A DNA stretch of 64,000 nt, taken from positions 2,542,001 to 2,606,000 of the forward strand of contig NZ_CP020880.1 of assembly GCF_002157855.1 (NCBI RefSeq). The letters run 5' to 3'. Below the pieces are notes generated by a model that had not been told where the DNA came from, ran no database searches, and saw only the letters and a list, made by a program, of their open reading frames with translations. This DNA is from Sutcliffiella horikoshii. GTDB lineage: Bacteria > Bacillota > Bacilli > Bacillales > Bacillaceae_I. This document shows positions 9,598 to 18,769 of this stretch, piece by piece (the stretch's first letter is position 1; each line of letters begins with the position of its first letter). Both the position numbers and the translations under genes were made by a program.

Positions 9598-9725
9598 TTG
9601 ATTGGAGTGGAAGGCGCGCAGACGCCCGCGGGAGGAAGGGACAGGTGAGACCCCGGAAGGCGTAGCCTGAGGAGGCTCACGGACCGCCCGCAGGCAAGCG
9701 AAGCGCCTGGAACGCAAAGCAACAG
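9598..9725 (-). repeat. Dispersed repeat, type B copy 1 (right arm of the composite)
   Basis: Begins GTTGATTGGAGTGGAAGGCG and ends with GCGCCTGGAACGCAAAGCAAC. Read on the minus strand it resembles type A (GAGCCTCCTCAGG, GGGGTCTCACC, CTCCAATCAAC). A small hairpin AGGC-GTA-GCCT marks its centre. It is inverted relative to the type A unit at 9385-9516. Confidence 0.8.
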
Positions 9726-9743
9726 TAATATAGATTTCATAAT

Positions 9744-9770
9744 AAAAACGCCGAGATTTTTCTCGACGTT
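9744..9770 (-). terminator. Terminator after spmB
   Basis: Minus-strand stem AACGTCGAGA/TCTCGGCGTT with AAAA loop and following T run, just after the spmB stop codon. Confidence 0.85.
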
Positions 9771-9773
9771 AGT

Positions 9774-10307
9774 TTACATTGCAAAAAATATTGTAACTAC
9801 CAGAATAGATACAACTATTCCGACTACATCCGCCAACAATCCTACTTTTAAAGCATCTCCCATTTTCTTGATACCTACGGCCCCAAAATAAACCGTAATG
9901 ACATACAGAGTGGTATCTGTACTTCCTTGGAGTACTGAAGCCAGCCTGCCCATAAAGGAATCCGGACCATAAGTAGCTATCATATCTGTCGTCATTCCAA
10001 GTGCTGCCGTGCCTGAGATGGGCCTGATAATGGATAGGGGGACAATTTCGGCGGGAACACCTATTGCCTGCATAGCAGGTCTGACAAACTCTACGAGAAA
10101 GTCTAAGGCGCCTGAAGCCCTGAAGATTGAGATGGCAACCAACATTCCTACCAAAAAAGGAATGATAGATATCGCTATCTTTATGCCTTCTTTTCCGCCT
10201 TCTACAAACGTCTCGTAAGTGGGCACTTTCTTAAACGTTGCGTATAAGAGAATGAACCCAATAATGAGAGGTATCATCCATAATGATATGAGTGAAATGA
10301 GTTGCAT
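9774..10307 (-). CDS. spmB: SpmB, spore maturation protein B
   Basis: Membrane protein needed with SpmA for normal dehydration of the spore core. 177 residues with four to five hydrophobic segments and a nucleoside-transporter gate domain (PFLVGMLVAISIFRASGAL; RPISGTAALGMTTDMI). Start ATG 10307 has AAGGAGG nine bases upstream. It follows spmA after three bases; the order dacB-spmA-spmB is the conserved sporulation operon. Confidence 0.94.
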   Translation of the reverse strand: MQLISLISLWMIPLIIGFILLYATFKKVPTYETFVEGGKEGIKIAISIIPFLVGMLVAISIFRASGALDFLVEFVRPAMQAIGVPAEIVPLSIIRPISGTAALGMTTDMIATYGPDSFMGRLASVLQGSTDTTLYVITVYFGAVGIKKMGDALKVGLLADVVGIVVSILVVTIFFAM

Positions 10308-10310
10308 GGA

Positions 10311-10901
10311 CTACCTCCTTTTTGCCATACGCCGGTAATAGAATAAACGGTCTATTGTAATGGCAGCGATGGTGGAGCAAAGGGTGGCAACAAGGGTGGG
10401 ACCTACTATTTCTGTCGGGGAAGCAGATCCATAATTCATCCTGATCGCAATGACAGTTGTTGGAATCAGGGTAAGGCTTGATGTATTGATTGCGAGAAAT
10501 GTAATCATGGAGCGGCTTGCTTCTATTTTTCCTCCGTTCAATTCCCTCAGTTGTTCCATTGCTTTAATTCCCATGGGAGTCGCAGCATTACCCAGGCCAA
10601 ACATGTTTGCAATCATATTAGATAGCATATAACCCATTGCAGGGTGATCTGGAGGAACTTCTGGAAAAACCCTGCGTACCACGGGTTTAAAGAGAGAAGC
10701 TAACTTTTCAAGAAGTCCCGCTTCCTGTGCAATTCGCATTAATCCAAGCCAGAACACTAGTATACTGATAAAACCGATGCAAATCGTTACCGCTTCCTTT
10801 GCACCAGTAAATATCGCCTCGTTCACTTTATCCATCGTTCCATTAATCATCGCGAACAAGATTCCGATAATTGTCATGGCCACCCAGATAATGTTTACCA
10901 T
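10311..10901 (-). CDS. spmA: SpmA, spore maturation protein A
   Basis: Integral membrane partner of SpmB, 196 residues, with a gate domain around GFISILVFWLGLMRIAQEAG and a conserved LGLGNAATPMGIKAME-like stretch (FGLGNAATPMGIKAM, residues about 95-109). The start ATG lies inside the last codons of dacB (seven-base overlap), so the two are translationally coupled. Expressed in the mother cell during sporulation in B. subtilis. Confidence 0.94.
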   Translation of the reverse strand: MVNIIWVAMTIIGILFAMINGTMDKVNEAIFTGAKEAVTICIGFISILVFWLGLMRIAQEAGLLEKLASLFKPVVRRVFPEVPPDHPAMGYMLSNMIANMFGLGNAATPMGIKAMEQLRELNGGKIEASRSMITFLAINTSSLTLIPTTVIAIRMNYGSASPTEIVGPTLVATLCSTIAAITIDRLFYYRRMAKRR

Positions 10902-12049
10902 GTAATCTTTCCTGCCATGATGAAAAAGATATCCTTAAAGATACTCCAGAAACCGCCTTCCTTCTCCTGTTTCCGCTCAAAATAGATCGGCGTTTCCACT
11001 ACAGCCTCATCGTGGACAATTAAGGTATATTCCCCCACCACTTCCGGTACATTACCTTCGTCTTTCCAATCCTTTTTCGGCGTTTCCAGTGTCACTTTAA
11101 TTCGTACATTTTCTCTTTCCTTTTTCGTCATTGGAAATTTAATATCACGAGAGAGTGAGACTTTTCCTTTATAAAAGTCGTCTTTCACATTGTCTATTTC
11201 TCCTTTTTCGGCTATTTCATATAATTTGTAGTCGACAAATGCCCGATTGAACATATAGATATGATCTTTCCAATCATCCGGACCATTTAATGTCACGGCT
11301 ATTACATCTAAACCTTCTTTAGATGCAGTGGTGATAAGGGTTCGCTTTGCCCGCTTTGTATAACCTGTTTTCCCCCCTGTTGCGTATTGGTACATACCTG
11401 TTACCAAGCGGTGTTTATTGGTCCAACTTCTGTCCCATGATTCACCAGGGGCAGCGGGTGCTCTGTAGACCTTTGTGCCTGCTACCTCTTTGAATTTATC
11501 ATTTTCCATGGCATACCTAGTCAATAGCGCCATGTCGTATGCAGAAGAGTAGTGGTTCTCATGGTCATCTAAGCCGTGTGGATTGGCGAACTCTGTGTTG
11601 GTCATCCCAAGTTCTGCCGCCTTTTCATTCATCATGAAGACAAAGCCTTCCAAACTTCCGCCAACATGTTCGGCTATCGCAACCGCAGAATCATTTCCGG
11701 AGCGAAGCATCAATCCATACACTAGATGTTCGAGTTTTATTTTTTCCCCTGGTTTCAGGTAAAGGGATGAGCCTTCTGCACGTACCGCCTTGTCACTTAC
11801 TTTCACAATCTCATCCAGTTTTCCAGATTCAATTGCCAAGATAGCAGTCATCACCTTTGTGATACTGGCAATCCTCTGTTTGTCATGTGCATCCTTTTCG
11901 TAAATGATCCTGCCACTTTCTTGTTCAATTAAAACCGCATTTCTAGCACTGACCCCTACTTGTTCTGCATGTACATTTTGCGGAATGCATATGGAGAAAA
12001 TCAGCAGCGAAACTAGCGCAATGCTGAACATTTTTCTTTTGAGAGACAT
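10895..12049 (-). CDS. dacB: DacB, sporulation D-alanyl-D-alanine carboxypeptidase (PBP5*)
   Basis: Low-molecular-mass penicillin-binding protein that trims stem peptides and so limits crosslinking of the spore cortex. 384 residues: signal peptide ending about residue 28 (VHAEQVG), class A S11 peptidase domain with SXXK motif SITK, SGN motif RSGNDSA, and KTG motif GGKTGYTKRAK. A C-terminal beta domain and a C-terminal amphipathic helix (WSIFKDIFFIMAGKITW) for membrane attachment follow. First gene of dacB-spmA-spmB. Confidence 0.94.
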   Translation of the reverse strand: MSLKRKMFSIALVSLLIFSICIPQNVHAEQVGVSARNAVLIEQESGRIIYEKDAHDKQRIASITKVMTAILAIESGKLDEIVKVSDKAVRAEGSSLYLKPGEKIKLEHLVYGLMLRSGNDSAVAIAEHVGGSLEGFVFMMNEKAAELGMTNTEFANPHGLDDHENHYSSAYDMALLTRYAMENDKFKEVAGTKVYRAPAAPGESWDRSWTNKHRLVTGMYQYATGGKTGYTKRAKRTLITTASKEGLDVIAVTLNGPDDWKDHIYMFNRAFVDYKLYEIAEKGEIDNVKDDFYKGKVSLSRDIKFPMTKKERENVRIKVTLETPKKDWKDEGNVPEVVGEYTLIVHDEAVVETPIYFERKQEKEGGFWSIFKDIFFIMAGKITW

Positions 12050-12136
12050 CCAATCCCATCCCTTATCTATTTTTGTACAAGTTTATGCGGAACCTGTCCT
12101 AGAATATGAATGGTTTTTATGTCGAATGGATGGAAA

Positions 12137-12172
12137 GAAAAAGAGAGGCATTGGCCTCCCTCTCTTATCAGT
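12137..12172 (-). terminator. Terminator after the superoxide dismutase gene
   Basis: Minus-strand stem AAGAGAGG/CCTCTCTT followed by TTTCTTT; it overlaps the stop codon of the sod gene. Confidence 0.65.
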
Positions 12173-13058
12173 ATGGTTTCCACTTCAATCTTGACGCTTC
12201 TTGGTAGCGCTTTTCAACGTCTTTCCAATTAACAAGATTCCACCACTTATCAATATAATCTTTGCGGTTATTTTTATATTGAAGATAATAAGCATGCTCC
12301 CAAACATCTAAACCAAGTAAGGGAATCGTATCCCATTGAGTAAACAGCTGCTGCTTCTCTGTTTGCAAAATTTCCAATCGGTGTGCACGCGGTGACCAAA
12401 CAAGCAAAGCCCAACCAACACCTTCCACTTTGTCCGCAGCTTCTGAAAAATGTTTTTTAAATTTCTCATAACTACCAAAGTCCTGAACTATCTGCTGCAT
12501 TAGCCTTCCGCTTGGATGTCCTCCACCATTAGGGGACATATTATCCCAAAACATCGTATGCAAATAATGACCCGAGCCATGAAACGCCGCTTCACGTTCC
12601 CAATGCTTGATTAGATCAAAGTCACCTGTTTCACGCGCCTCTAACATCTTCATTTCCGCTTTATTTAAACCGTCCACATAGCTTTTATGATGCTTTTGGT
12701 GGTGCAACTCCATTATCTCCCTTGAAATGTATGGTTCAAGGGCGTTATATGGATATGGCAATGGTGGAAGGGTATGCTGACCTATCGGCACCCTTCCATT
12801 ATTCACTCGGCTACCTGATACATTACGCATCCCTTCTGCGGTCTTTTCCACACACCTTTTAATATCTAATATGTCAGACTCGTAAATATACTGTTGTTCT
12901 TGTGCATGTTGAACCCTTTTTAGAATCCCTCTTATTTCGGATAACCAACTGCTGCGAGAATCTTCTTTGCTACCTTGGTTGGACGTCAATATTTCTAAAC
13001 ACCAGTCTTCCACATCGCTTAAAAACTGCTTAAAAACAAGCTGATTTTGTTTGATCAT
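12168..13058 (-). CDS. Fe/Mn superoxide dismutase with N-terminal extension (SodF-like)
   Basis: Converts superoxide to hydrogen peroxide and oxygen. 296 residues from ATG 13058 (GGAGGGTGAGG upstream). Residues 1-85 form an extra helical segment not found in SodA. The enzyme core starts with HTLPPLPYPYNALEPYIS. Metal ligands are visible: His in MELHHQKHHKSYVDG, His in AAFHGSGHYLHTMFW, and Asp/His in DVWEHAYYLQYKNNR. The usual NGGGHXNH motif is changed to HGSGHYLH. It resembles the long SodF of B. subtilis; metal preference cannot be read from sequence. It sits between ypuI and dacB, where B. subtilis has no such gene. Confidence 0.88.
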   Translation of the reverse strand: MIKQNQLVFKQFLSDVEDWCLEILTSNQGSKEDSRSSWLSEIRGILKRVQHAQEQQYIYESDILDIKRCVEKTAEGMRNVSGSRVNNGRVPIGQHTLPPLPYPYNALEPYISREIMELHHQKHHKSYVDGLNKAEMKMLEARETGDFDLIKHWEREAAFHGSGHYLHTMFWDNMSPNGGGHPSGRLMQQIVQDFGSYEKFKKHFSEAADKVEGVGWALLVWSPRAHRLEILQTEKQQLFTQWDTIPLLGLDVWEHAYYLQYKNNRKDYIDKWWNLVNWKDVEKRYQEASRLKWKPY

Positions 13059-13146
13059 CCTCACCCTCCCCTGCACTCATCGTTTTATTGTATGCAGCAT
13101 CTAGGCGTTATGGAACAACAGAAGAGTTGTGGAAGATAAACAAAAA

Positions 13147-13177
13147 ACACCAACCCAAATGAACGGGCTGGTGCTGT
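13147..13177 (-). terminator. Terminator after ypuI
   Basis: Minus-strand stem CACCAGCCC/GGGTTGGTG followed by TTTTTT, directly after the ypuI stop. Confidence 0.85.
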
Positions 13178-13181
13178 CGTA

Positions 13182-13670
13182 TCAATTGCTTTGCAACATT
13201 TTTGTCCGGTAGTCGGTTTCATAATACTCTAACTCTTCACGGACTGCTTGAAAATCGCCCTCCAAGCCTCGAATCACCAACTTTAATGATTCTGGAGGTG
13301 CCTCATGGAACTGAATGGAATTTTTTCCGGTATAAGCAGAACGGCTGTCCTCATACCAAGCATCGTTTCTTGGAGCAAAGAACTCTTCGATACATTGATG
13401 GTAAATGTTATATAAAACTTTTTCAGCAGCTGACTTTCTAAACGGTTCACTTTTCAGGATAACTTGACAAGCATTCAACCCTTCGTCACAGAATACAGCA
13501 AGTCGACGAGTATTCAATAAAAGAAGTTCTACATACTCCTGTTTCGTAGAGGACTCTTCCATTAACGTGGAAAGTGTAGCTTCATTCAAGAATGAATTCA
13601 ATTGATGTACTGTATTTCCTAAAAAGCTCTCAACCTGTTCTGTTTGTGATTTTACAATTGTATTTGCCAT
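13182..13670 (-). CDS. ypuI: YpuI-family protein of unknown function
   Basis: 162-residue soluble, mainly helical protein starting MANTIVKSQTEQVESFLG. Length and position between scpB and dacB match the YpuI family (DUF3907 from memory). Start ATG 13670 lies ten bases after GGAGGG; a TTG in the longer frame has no ribosome site. Tyr-rich segment LYNIYHQCIEEFF and acidic C-terminal half are visible. No catalytic motif is recognised. Confidence 0.8.
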   Translation of the reverse strand: MANTIVKSQTEQVESFLGNTVHQLNSFLNEATLSTLMEESSTKQEYVELLLLNTRRLAVFCDEGLNACQVILKSEPFRKSAAEKVLYNIYHQCIEEFFAPRNDAWYEDSRSAYTGKNSIQFHEAPPESLKLVIRGLEGDFQAVREELEYYETDYRTKMLQSN

Positions 13671-13789
13671 TGAAAAATGACCCTCCAAGTATTAGTTTTT
13701 TCTAATTGTCAGTTTCTACTACGTTACGTTTCTAGAGATAAAAGTATTACTAGTAATGCTAGAATGTACTTTAAGCTTGGCCTACTTCA

Positions 13790-14218
13790 TTAAGAAGGTT
13801 GCGCTAAAAATTGAAGTGGCGAGGAAAGTTTATAGGTACCTTGATTGTGAAGGCCTTCAAAGATCTCTCTTACTTTAGGAATATTCACTCCTTCAAAATA
13901 ACCCGCAAGCTCCTCTGGCGTATTAATATAGATTCGTTTTCTTTGACGAAAACTTGGGTTTTTAATTAAACAAGTAATGGCTACCAAATCTTTAAAGGTA
14001 ATGTTCTTTTCACCAATCTCGAAAATAGGATCTGTCTGTCCACTCAGAGTTGGGATGTACTCCGAAAAGTTTTCATCATAATACCGAATATACAGTACAT
14101 GTAATGTTTTTTCTTGCCCATCATCTTCAAAAGTCACTTCAGAGCGGTTGAAAAAATCCTCAGAAGTATTGGGTTGCGCCTTTTCTAATTCATACCCTCT
14201 ACAATTTATTATACGCAT
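13790..14218 (-). CDS. Unrecognised protein between scpB and ypuI
   Basis: 142 residues, starting MRIINCRGYELEKAQPNT from ATG 14218 with AGGAGTGACTGT upstream. Mixed alpha/beta composition, no signal peptide or membrane segment. A central basic stretch (RQRKRIYINTPEELAGYF) and a helix-rich C-terminal part (VNIPKVREIFEGLHNQG) are visible. I do not recognise the family. It sits alone between the scpAB transcript and ypuI, a place where B. subtilis has no gene, so it may be lineage-specific. Confidence 0.75.
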   Translation of the reverse strand: MRIINCRGYELEKAQPNTSEDFFNRSEVTFEDDGQEKTLHVLYIRYYDENFSEYIPTLSGQTDPIFEIGEKNITFKDLVAITCLIKNPSFRQRKRIYINTPEELAGYFEGVNIPKVREIFEGLHNQGTYKLSSPLQFLAQPS

Positions 14219-14307
14219 ACAGTCACTCCTACCTGCTAATCTGTCATAGGGGCTTTCTATTAATAGCCTCCCATACTACTATTTTACCATAAGAGGATTA
14301 AATAATC

Positions 14308-14886
14308 TTAAGATTCAAATGTTTCTTGAAACTTTTCAAAGAACAGATCGGCTTCTTCATCCGTTTCTTCCATATTTACAGATAGCGGCGGCAGTTCTTT
14401 TATATCTTTCAGCCCGAAATAATCAAGGAATTCCTTGGTCGTTCCATAAAGAATGGCCCTTCCTGTTCCTTCCGCCCTGCCGACTTCTTTCACTAAGGCC
14501 TTTGCTGCCAATGTTTGTAGCGGCCTTTCACTTTTCACACCACGAATACTCTCTACTTCCGTCCGCGTAATCGGCTGCTTATATGCAACTATCGCTAATG
14601 TTTCGAGTGCTGCTTGTGAAAGTGTTTGGGAAGAAGGCGATTCTACCAGCTTTTTCAGATAAACAGAATGCTCTTTTTTAGTAGTCAATTGATACGTTCC
14701 TGCAAGTTCTATGAGGGTGATTCCCCTCTCTTTCTTTTGATAACCTTTTTTCAACTCATCTAAAATATCCATTGCGACATGTTCCTCAACTTCTAGAACA
14801 TTTGTAAGTTCCTTAAGTGTGAGGCCTTCGTCTCCTGCTGCAAAAAGGAGGCTTTCTACAATCGCTTTCCAATTAATAATAGCCAC
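14308..14886 (-). CDS. scpB: ScpB, segregation and condensation protein B
   Basis: Kleisin-interacting winged-helix protein of the SMC-ScpAB condensin that organises the origin region. 192 residues from GTG 14886, matching the family start ([21 protein letters not shown]-like; B. subtilis [15 protein letters not shown]). Conserved blocks are [20 protein letters not shown] and [16 protein letters not shown]. The start overlaps the end of scpA by 14 bases and AAGGAG lies upstream inside scpA, so the two are coupled. The longer frame to 14919 would lie deep in scpA and is rejected. Confidence 0.93.
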   Translation of the reverse strand: MAIINWKAIVESLLFAAGDEGLTLKELTNVLEVEEHVAMDILDELKKGYQKKERGITLIELAGTYQLTTKKEHSVYLKKLVESPSSQTLSQAALETLAIVAYKQPITRTEVESIRGVKSERPLQTLAAKALVKEVGRAEGTGRAILYGTTKEFLDYFGLKDIKELPPLSVNMEETDEEADLFFEKFQETFES

Positions 14887-15655
14887 TTTCTTCGTTTTCT
14901 CCTTCCTTATAAGACACATATATATCCGAGAAATTGTTATCCTGTTCCAAAAGAATACTGTTCTTTTTCAAAAGCTCAAGTATTGCCAAAAATGTCACCA
15001 CAATATACTCTTTGCTTGATTCTGGGAATAGCTCATAAAAATGCTTGCGTCCCTTGAATTGACGCAAATCCTGGATCAGTTCTTCCATTCTCTTCTCTAT
15101 CGGAATCTCCTGGCGTGTAATCCTCGTTTGCATCGGTTTCTGTATTTTTTTCCTACGCATTAGTTTCTGCAATGCACCGAGCATATCATATAAGGAAACA
15201 TCGAGTTTGACTTCTTCTGGCTTTACTTCCTTCATGAGCCCACTCAAATCACTTGGTGGCTTCGTGAAGAGATGGCTTCGTTCTTCTTCCATTTCTTTTA
15301 AATCATCCGCCGCCTCTTTATATTTTCTATACTCAATTAGACGATTCATTAATTCTTCTCGAGGATCCTCTTCAAATTCGGTAAATTCATCTTCCTCGTC
15401 TAAGATTTCCTCATCATTCTTCGGAAGCAACATTTTGCTTTTAATTTCAATAAGGGTCGCCGCCATGACAAGATACTCACTTGCAACATCTAACTGAAGT
15501 TCTTTCATCGTATGTATGTATAATAAGTATTGCTCGGTAATTTGAGCAACGGGTATATCATATATATCAATTTCCAACCTGTTAATTAAATGTAATAATA
15601 AATCCAAAGGGCCTTCAAAGGCCTCTACTTTCACATTGTATTCCTGCACAATCAT
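14873..15655 (-). CDS. scpA: ScpA, kleisin subunit of bacterial condensin
   Basis: Bridges the two SMC heads and binds ScpB. 260 residues. The N-terminal domain has [20 protein letters not shown], the family hallmark, and [20 protein letters not shown]-like helix ([20 protein letters not shown]). An acidic linker (about 82-105) and a C-terminal winged helix ([18 protein letters not shown]) follow. ATG 15655 is four bases after AGGTGG. First gene of scpA-scpB, divergent from ypuF. Confidence 0.94.
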   Translation of the reverse strand: MIVQEYNVKVEAFEGPLDLLLHLINRLEIDIYDIPVAQITEQYLLYIHTMKELQLDVASEYLVMAATLIEIKSKMLLPKNDEEILDEEDEFTEFEEDPREELMNRLIEYRKYKEAADDLKEMEEERSHLFTKPPSDLSGLMKEVKPEEVKLDVSLYDMLGALQKLMRRKKIQKPMQTRITRQEIPIEKRMEELIQDLRQFKGRKHFYELFPESSKEYIVVTFLAILELLKKNSILLEQDNNFSDIYVSYKEGENEESGYY

Positions 15656-15773
15656 TCATCCACCTAACATAAACATCAAACTATACAATAGTATAGAGTA
15701 TTGCGGCAAGATTTTATAGGGTTTTCATGATTATGTTAAAATATTATTAGAATTGTATTAAGGAGGAAATCCT

Positions 15774-16292
15774 TTGTATCCAAAAGCTTACCTTGATTAT
15801 TTATATCATTTTCATTGTGATAGAGATTATTTTGAATGCCATGAAGTACTTGAAGAATATTGGAAAGAAAAAGATGCGGGTGAGCGCGAAATTCATTGGG
15901 TCGGCCTCATCCAAATAGCAGTTGGCCTTTACCATCATCGCAGGGGGAATTTAAGGGGAGCATTGCGGATGCTTCGAAATGCCTGTCGGATTATCGGCAA
16001 GGAGTCGGCAGCGATTAATGCGTTGGGGCTTGATAGTGGGCGGTTGGTTAAAATTCTAGAAGAGCGGATAGATTGTGTGACCAATCAAGAACCCTATGCG
16101 AGCATGAATTTACCGATAGCAGACCCTGAGCTGCAGCTTTCTTGTGATGCTATGGCTCAGAGCGCGAGTAAAGTATGGGGAGCATCCAGTGATTTGCTTG
16201 ATGGTTCATTGGTGAATAGGCATACTTTGCGCGACCGATCTGATGTAATTGAGGAACGACAGAGACAGCTGGAATTGCGGAGGAAGGGATAG
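15774..16292 (+). CDS. ypuF: YpuF, DUF309 family protein
   Basis: 172 residues starting at TTG 15774, seven bases after AAGGAGG. The family motif is CDRDYFECHEVLEEYWKE followed by HWVGLIQIAVGLYHHRRGN, both helical and rich in His/Glu, suggestive of metal binding but of unproven role. A variable Ser-rich C-terminal third follows. It is divergent from scpA, as in B. subtilis, and lies near the rib genes. Confidence 0.88.
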   Translation: MYPKAYLDYLYHFHCDRDYFECHEVLEEYWKEKDAGEREIHWVGLIQIAVGLYHHRRGNLRGALRMLRNACRIIGKESAAINALGLDSGRLVKILEERIDCVTNQEPYASMNLPIADPELQLSCDAMAQSASKVWGASSDLLDGSLVNRHTLRDRSDVIEERQRQLELRRKG

Positions 16293-16364
16293 GACGAGAG
16301 TGGGAATGAACATGAGCCGGAGAGGCGGTGTCGAAATTTGACTTTTATTGCCGAACGGAATGTA

Positions 16365-16455
16365 TTTAGTGCATTTCGGCTCGTATTTTCATTTTTTGGA
16401 CAGTATTTGCTCTAGTTCCGCTCGTATTTTATTTCATCGGACTTTCCGGACCTGT
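16365..16455. repeat. Two degenerate copies of a short intergenic repeat
   Basis: Two related stretches, each with GGCTCGTATTTT or CCGCTCGTATTTT followed by ATTT and GGAC, about 46 bases apart, in the ypuF-ribT gap. Similar short AT-rich tandem units occur at 47.9/49.4 kb and 51.3 kb, though with different sequences. Confidence 0.5.
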
Positions 16456-16484
16456 ATGATAGACAAAAAAACACCTCCACAACA

Positions 16485-16526
16485 CAAAAACGACGTGCTT
16501 TCACAAAGAAAGCCGTCGTTTTTCTC
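16485..16526 (-). terminator. Terminator after ribT
   Basis: Minus-strand stem AAAACGACG-GCTTTC with GAAAGC-ACGTCGTTTT, loop TTTGTG, T run after. It should end the riboflavin transcript. Confidence 0.85.
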
Positions 16527-16536
16527 ATATATGCAG

Positions 16537-16899
16537 TTATTCACTGCATTCATTTTCATTTAAATCACATTTTTCAATAAATGCAGTAGTATATTGGGTT
16601 GTTTTGACTGCTTTGTTTGGATAAGTTTGCGTGAGCGCTACAACCATTCTTTTACCAAATCCTTGCCCACGGTGGGAAGGGATGACACTGATATGTTGAA
16701 TGGTGAAGCTTTCCTCTTCCAACTCGATACCAATCAATCCGATAATATCGTCTTCCTTCCAAAGGAAAAGCTGCCAGTTTTCTTTCTCTTCGTAGTCTCT
16801 CATCGATTGCTGTAATTTCTTCAGCTCTTTTTCAGTTGGCATAAAGGACATAAGACCCATAGCAATTTTCTCAAAGCTCTTCTTATAACGAATTAACAT
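16537..16899 (-). CDS. ribT: RibT, GNAT acetyltransferase of the rib locus
   Basis: 120-residue GNAT-fold protein. The acetyl-CoA loop is seen as ISVIPSHRGQGFGKRMV (Q/RXXGXG). Its place after ribH and its length match RibT, the last gene of the rib operon in B. subtilis, whose substrate is not established. GAGGGG lies before ATG 16899. A 155-base gap separates it from ribH. Confidence 0.85.
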   Translation of the reverse strand: MLIRYKKSFEKIAMGLMSFMPTEKELKKLQQSMRDYEEKENWQLFLWKEDDIIGLIGIELEEESFTIQHISVIPSHRGQGFGKRMVVALTQTYPNKAVKTTQYTTAFIEKCDLNENECSE

Positions 16900-17054
16900 A
16901 AATTACCCCTCATTATCGAAAAAACTTTCATAAGTATAACTACAAGTAGTATAGGAAATTAGATGAAAAATGTTCCTATTTGAAAGATTTTCTTACTCTT
17001 ACGTATACATTCTATCCAAACAAAGCTTTAAAGTACACCTTTTTAAAATAAATC

Positions 17055-17519
17055 TTAAAATTCGCGTAATAAATTGGCCATCTCAATGGCAGCCGCAGCA
17101 GCTTCCCAGCCTTTGTTACCAGCTTTTGTTCCTGCTCTTTCGATAGCCTGTTCAATGGTTTCGGTTGTAAGTACACCAAAGATTACCGGAATACCCGATT
17201 GCATGGAAGCTTGAGATACTCCTTTTGCCGCTTCGTTACATACATAGTCAAAGTGAGGTGTAGATCCGCGAATAACTGTCCCAAGGGTAATTACTGCATC
17301 GTACTTACCAGAGTCGGCCATTCTTTTTGCAACCAATGGGATTTCGAATGCACCAGGTACCCATGCTACGTCCACTTGTTCTTCTTCTACCCCGTGTCTT
17401 TTAAGTGCGTCTTGTGCTCCGCCTAGAAGCTTGCTTGTGATGAATTCATTGAATCTGCCTACTACGATTCCTACTTTAAGTCCTGTTCCAACTAAATTAC
17501 CTTCAAATACTTTCGCCAT
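17055..17519 (-). CDS. ribH: RibH, 6,7-dimethyl-8-ribityllumazine synthase
   Basis: Joins 5-amino-6-ribitylaminouracil with 3,4-dihydroxy-2-butanone-4-phosphate to form lumazine; in bacilli it forms a 60-subunit capsid around RibE. 154 residues. Substrate-site blocks [50 protein letters not shown] (catalytic His) and [17 protein letters not shown] are complete. Good AGGAGG-like site precedes ATG 17519. Confidence 0.96.
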   Translation of the reverse strand: MAKVFEGNLVGTGLKVGIVVGRFNEFITSKLLGGAQDALKRHGVEEEQVDVAWVPGAFEIPLVAKRMADSGKYDAVITLGTVIRGSTPHFDYVCNEAAKGVSQASMQSGIPVIFGVLTTETIEQAIERAGTKAGNKGWEAAAAAIEMANLLREF

Positions 17520-17552
17520 GTTTAGTTCCTCCTAATTTCGTTTTCACTATTA

Positions 17553-18755
17553 TTAAAAATGTAACATATGCCCTAATTTTGAATGTTTGGTTTTTAAGTA
17601 ACTTTCATTTGCTTCTTTGGTTGGCATCTGGAGTGGTACGCGGTCTACTACCTCTAACTCGTAGCCCTTCAATCCTGCAATCTTTCGAGGATTGTTAGTT
17701 AGAAGTTTCATTTTAGATACTCCAAGGTCTCGTAAAATTTGCGCTCCAATACCGTAATCCCGCAGGTCCGCTCCAAAGCCGAGCTTCTCGTTAGCTTCGA
17801 CGGTGTCGTACCCTTCTTCTTGCAACTTATAAGCACGCATCTTATTTAACAAGCCAATGCCTCTTCCTTCTTGTCTCATATAAAGAAGCACGCCATTGCC
17901 TTCCTTCTCAATTTGTGCAAGTGCCGCATGAAGTTGCGGGCCGCAATCACATCGATTGGAACCAAACACATCCCCTGTCAAACATTCAGAGTGAACGCGG
18001 ACAAGTGTTGGAGATTCAGGATCAATATCTCCTTTTACCAATGCAATATGTTCTTTTCCATCCACAACGTTTGAGTAGCCTACAGCACGGAAATCACCGA
18101 ATTCAGTTGGAAGTTTAATTTCCACTTCCCGTTGAACCAACTTGTCTTTACGGTTACGGTACTGAATCATATCTTTAATGGTAATCATTTTTAAATCAAA
18201 TTTGTCGGCAATTTTTCTTAGTTCGGGTACACGTGCCATGGATCCATCTTCGTTCATAATTTCACAGATAACACCTGCCGGATAGGAGCCGCTCATTAAC
18301 GCCAAGTCTACTGCTGCCTCTGTATGACCTGCTCTTCTTAACACCCCGCCCTTTTTTGCAACAAGCGGGAAAATATGCCCTGGACGTTTAAAGTCTCCTG
18401 CTTTAGATGCAGGTGACAAGAGTTCCAGTATGGTAGTGGAACGTTCAAATGCAGAAATGCCGGTTGTAGTGGACTTGTGATCAATACTGACAGTAAAGGC
18501 CGTACCATGGGAATCCGTATTGTGATTCACCATTGGAACAAGGTCCAACTTCTCAGCCAATTCTTCTTGAACAGGAACACAAATCAGTCCACGACCGTGC
18601 GTTGCCATAAAATTCACTACAGCAGGTGTCGCCTTTTCAGCTAAAGCAACGAAATCTCCCTCGTTCTCTCTGTCCTCATCATCACAAACAATGATAACTT
18701 TCCCTTGCTGTAAATCTTTCAATGCTTCTTCTATCGAATTAAATAATTCACTCAT
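17553..18755 (-). CDS. ribBA: RibBA, bifunctional DHBP synthase / GTP cyclohydrolase II
   Basis: 400 residues. The N-terminal half makes 3,4-dihydroxy-2-butanone-4-phosphate from ribulose-5-phosphate ([24 protein letters not shown]). The C-terminal half opens GTP, with zinc ligands in [20 protein letters not shown] and catalytic [14 protein letters not shown] 18755 follows AGGTGG by nine bases; a GTG three codons earlier is too close. It lies between ribE and ribH, 14 bases after ribE. Confidence 0.96.
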   Translation of the reverse strand: MSELFNSIEEALKDLQQGKVIIVCDDEDRENEGDFVALAEKATPAVVNFMATHGRGLICVPVQEELAEKLDLVPMVNHNTDSHGTAFTVSIDHKSTTTGISAFERSTTILELLSPASKAGDFKRPGHIFPLVAKKGGVLRRAGHTEAAVDLALMSGSYPAGVICEIMNEDGSMARVPELRKIADKFDLKMITIKDMIQYRNRKDKLVQREVEIKLPTEFGDFRAVGYSNVVDGKEHIALVKGDIDPESPTLVRVHSECLTGDVFGSNRCDCGPQLHAALAQIEKEGNGVLLYMRQEGRGIGLLNKMRAYKLQEEGYDTVEANEKLGFGADLRDYGIGAQILRDLGVSKMKLLTNNPRKIAGLKGYELEVVDRVPLQMPTKEANESYLKTKHSKLGHMLHF

Positions 18756-18769
18756 CTTTCTCACCCACC

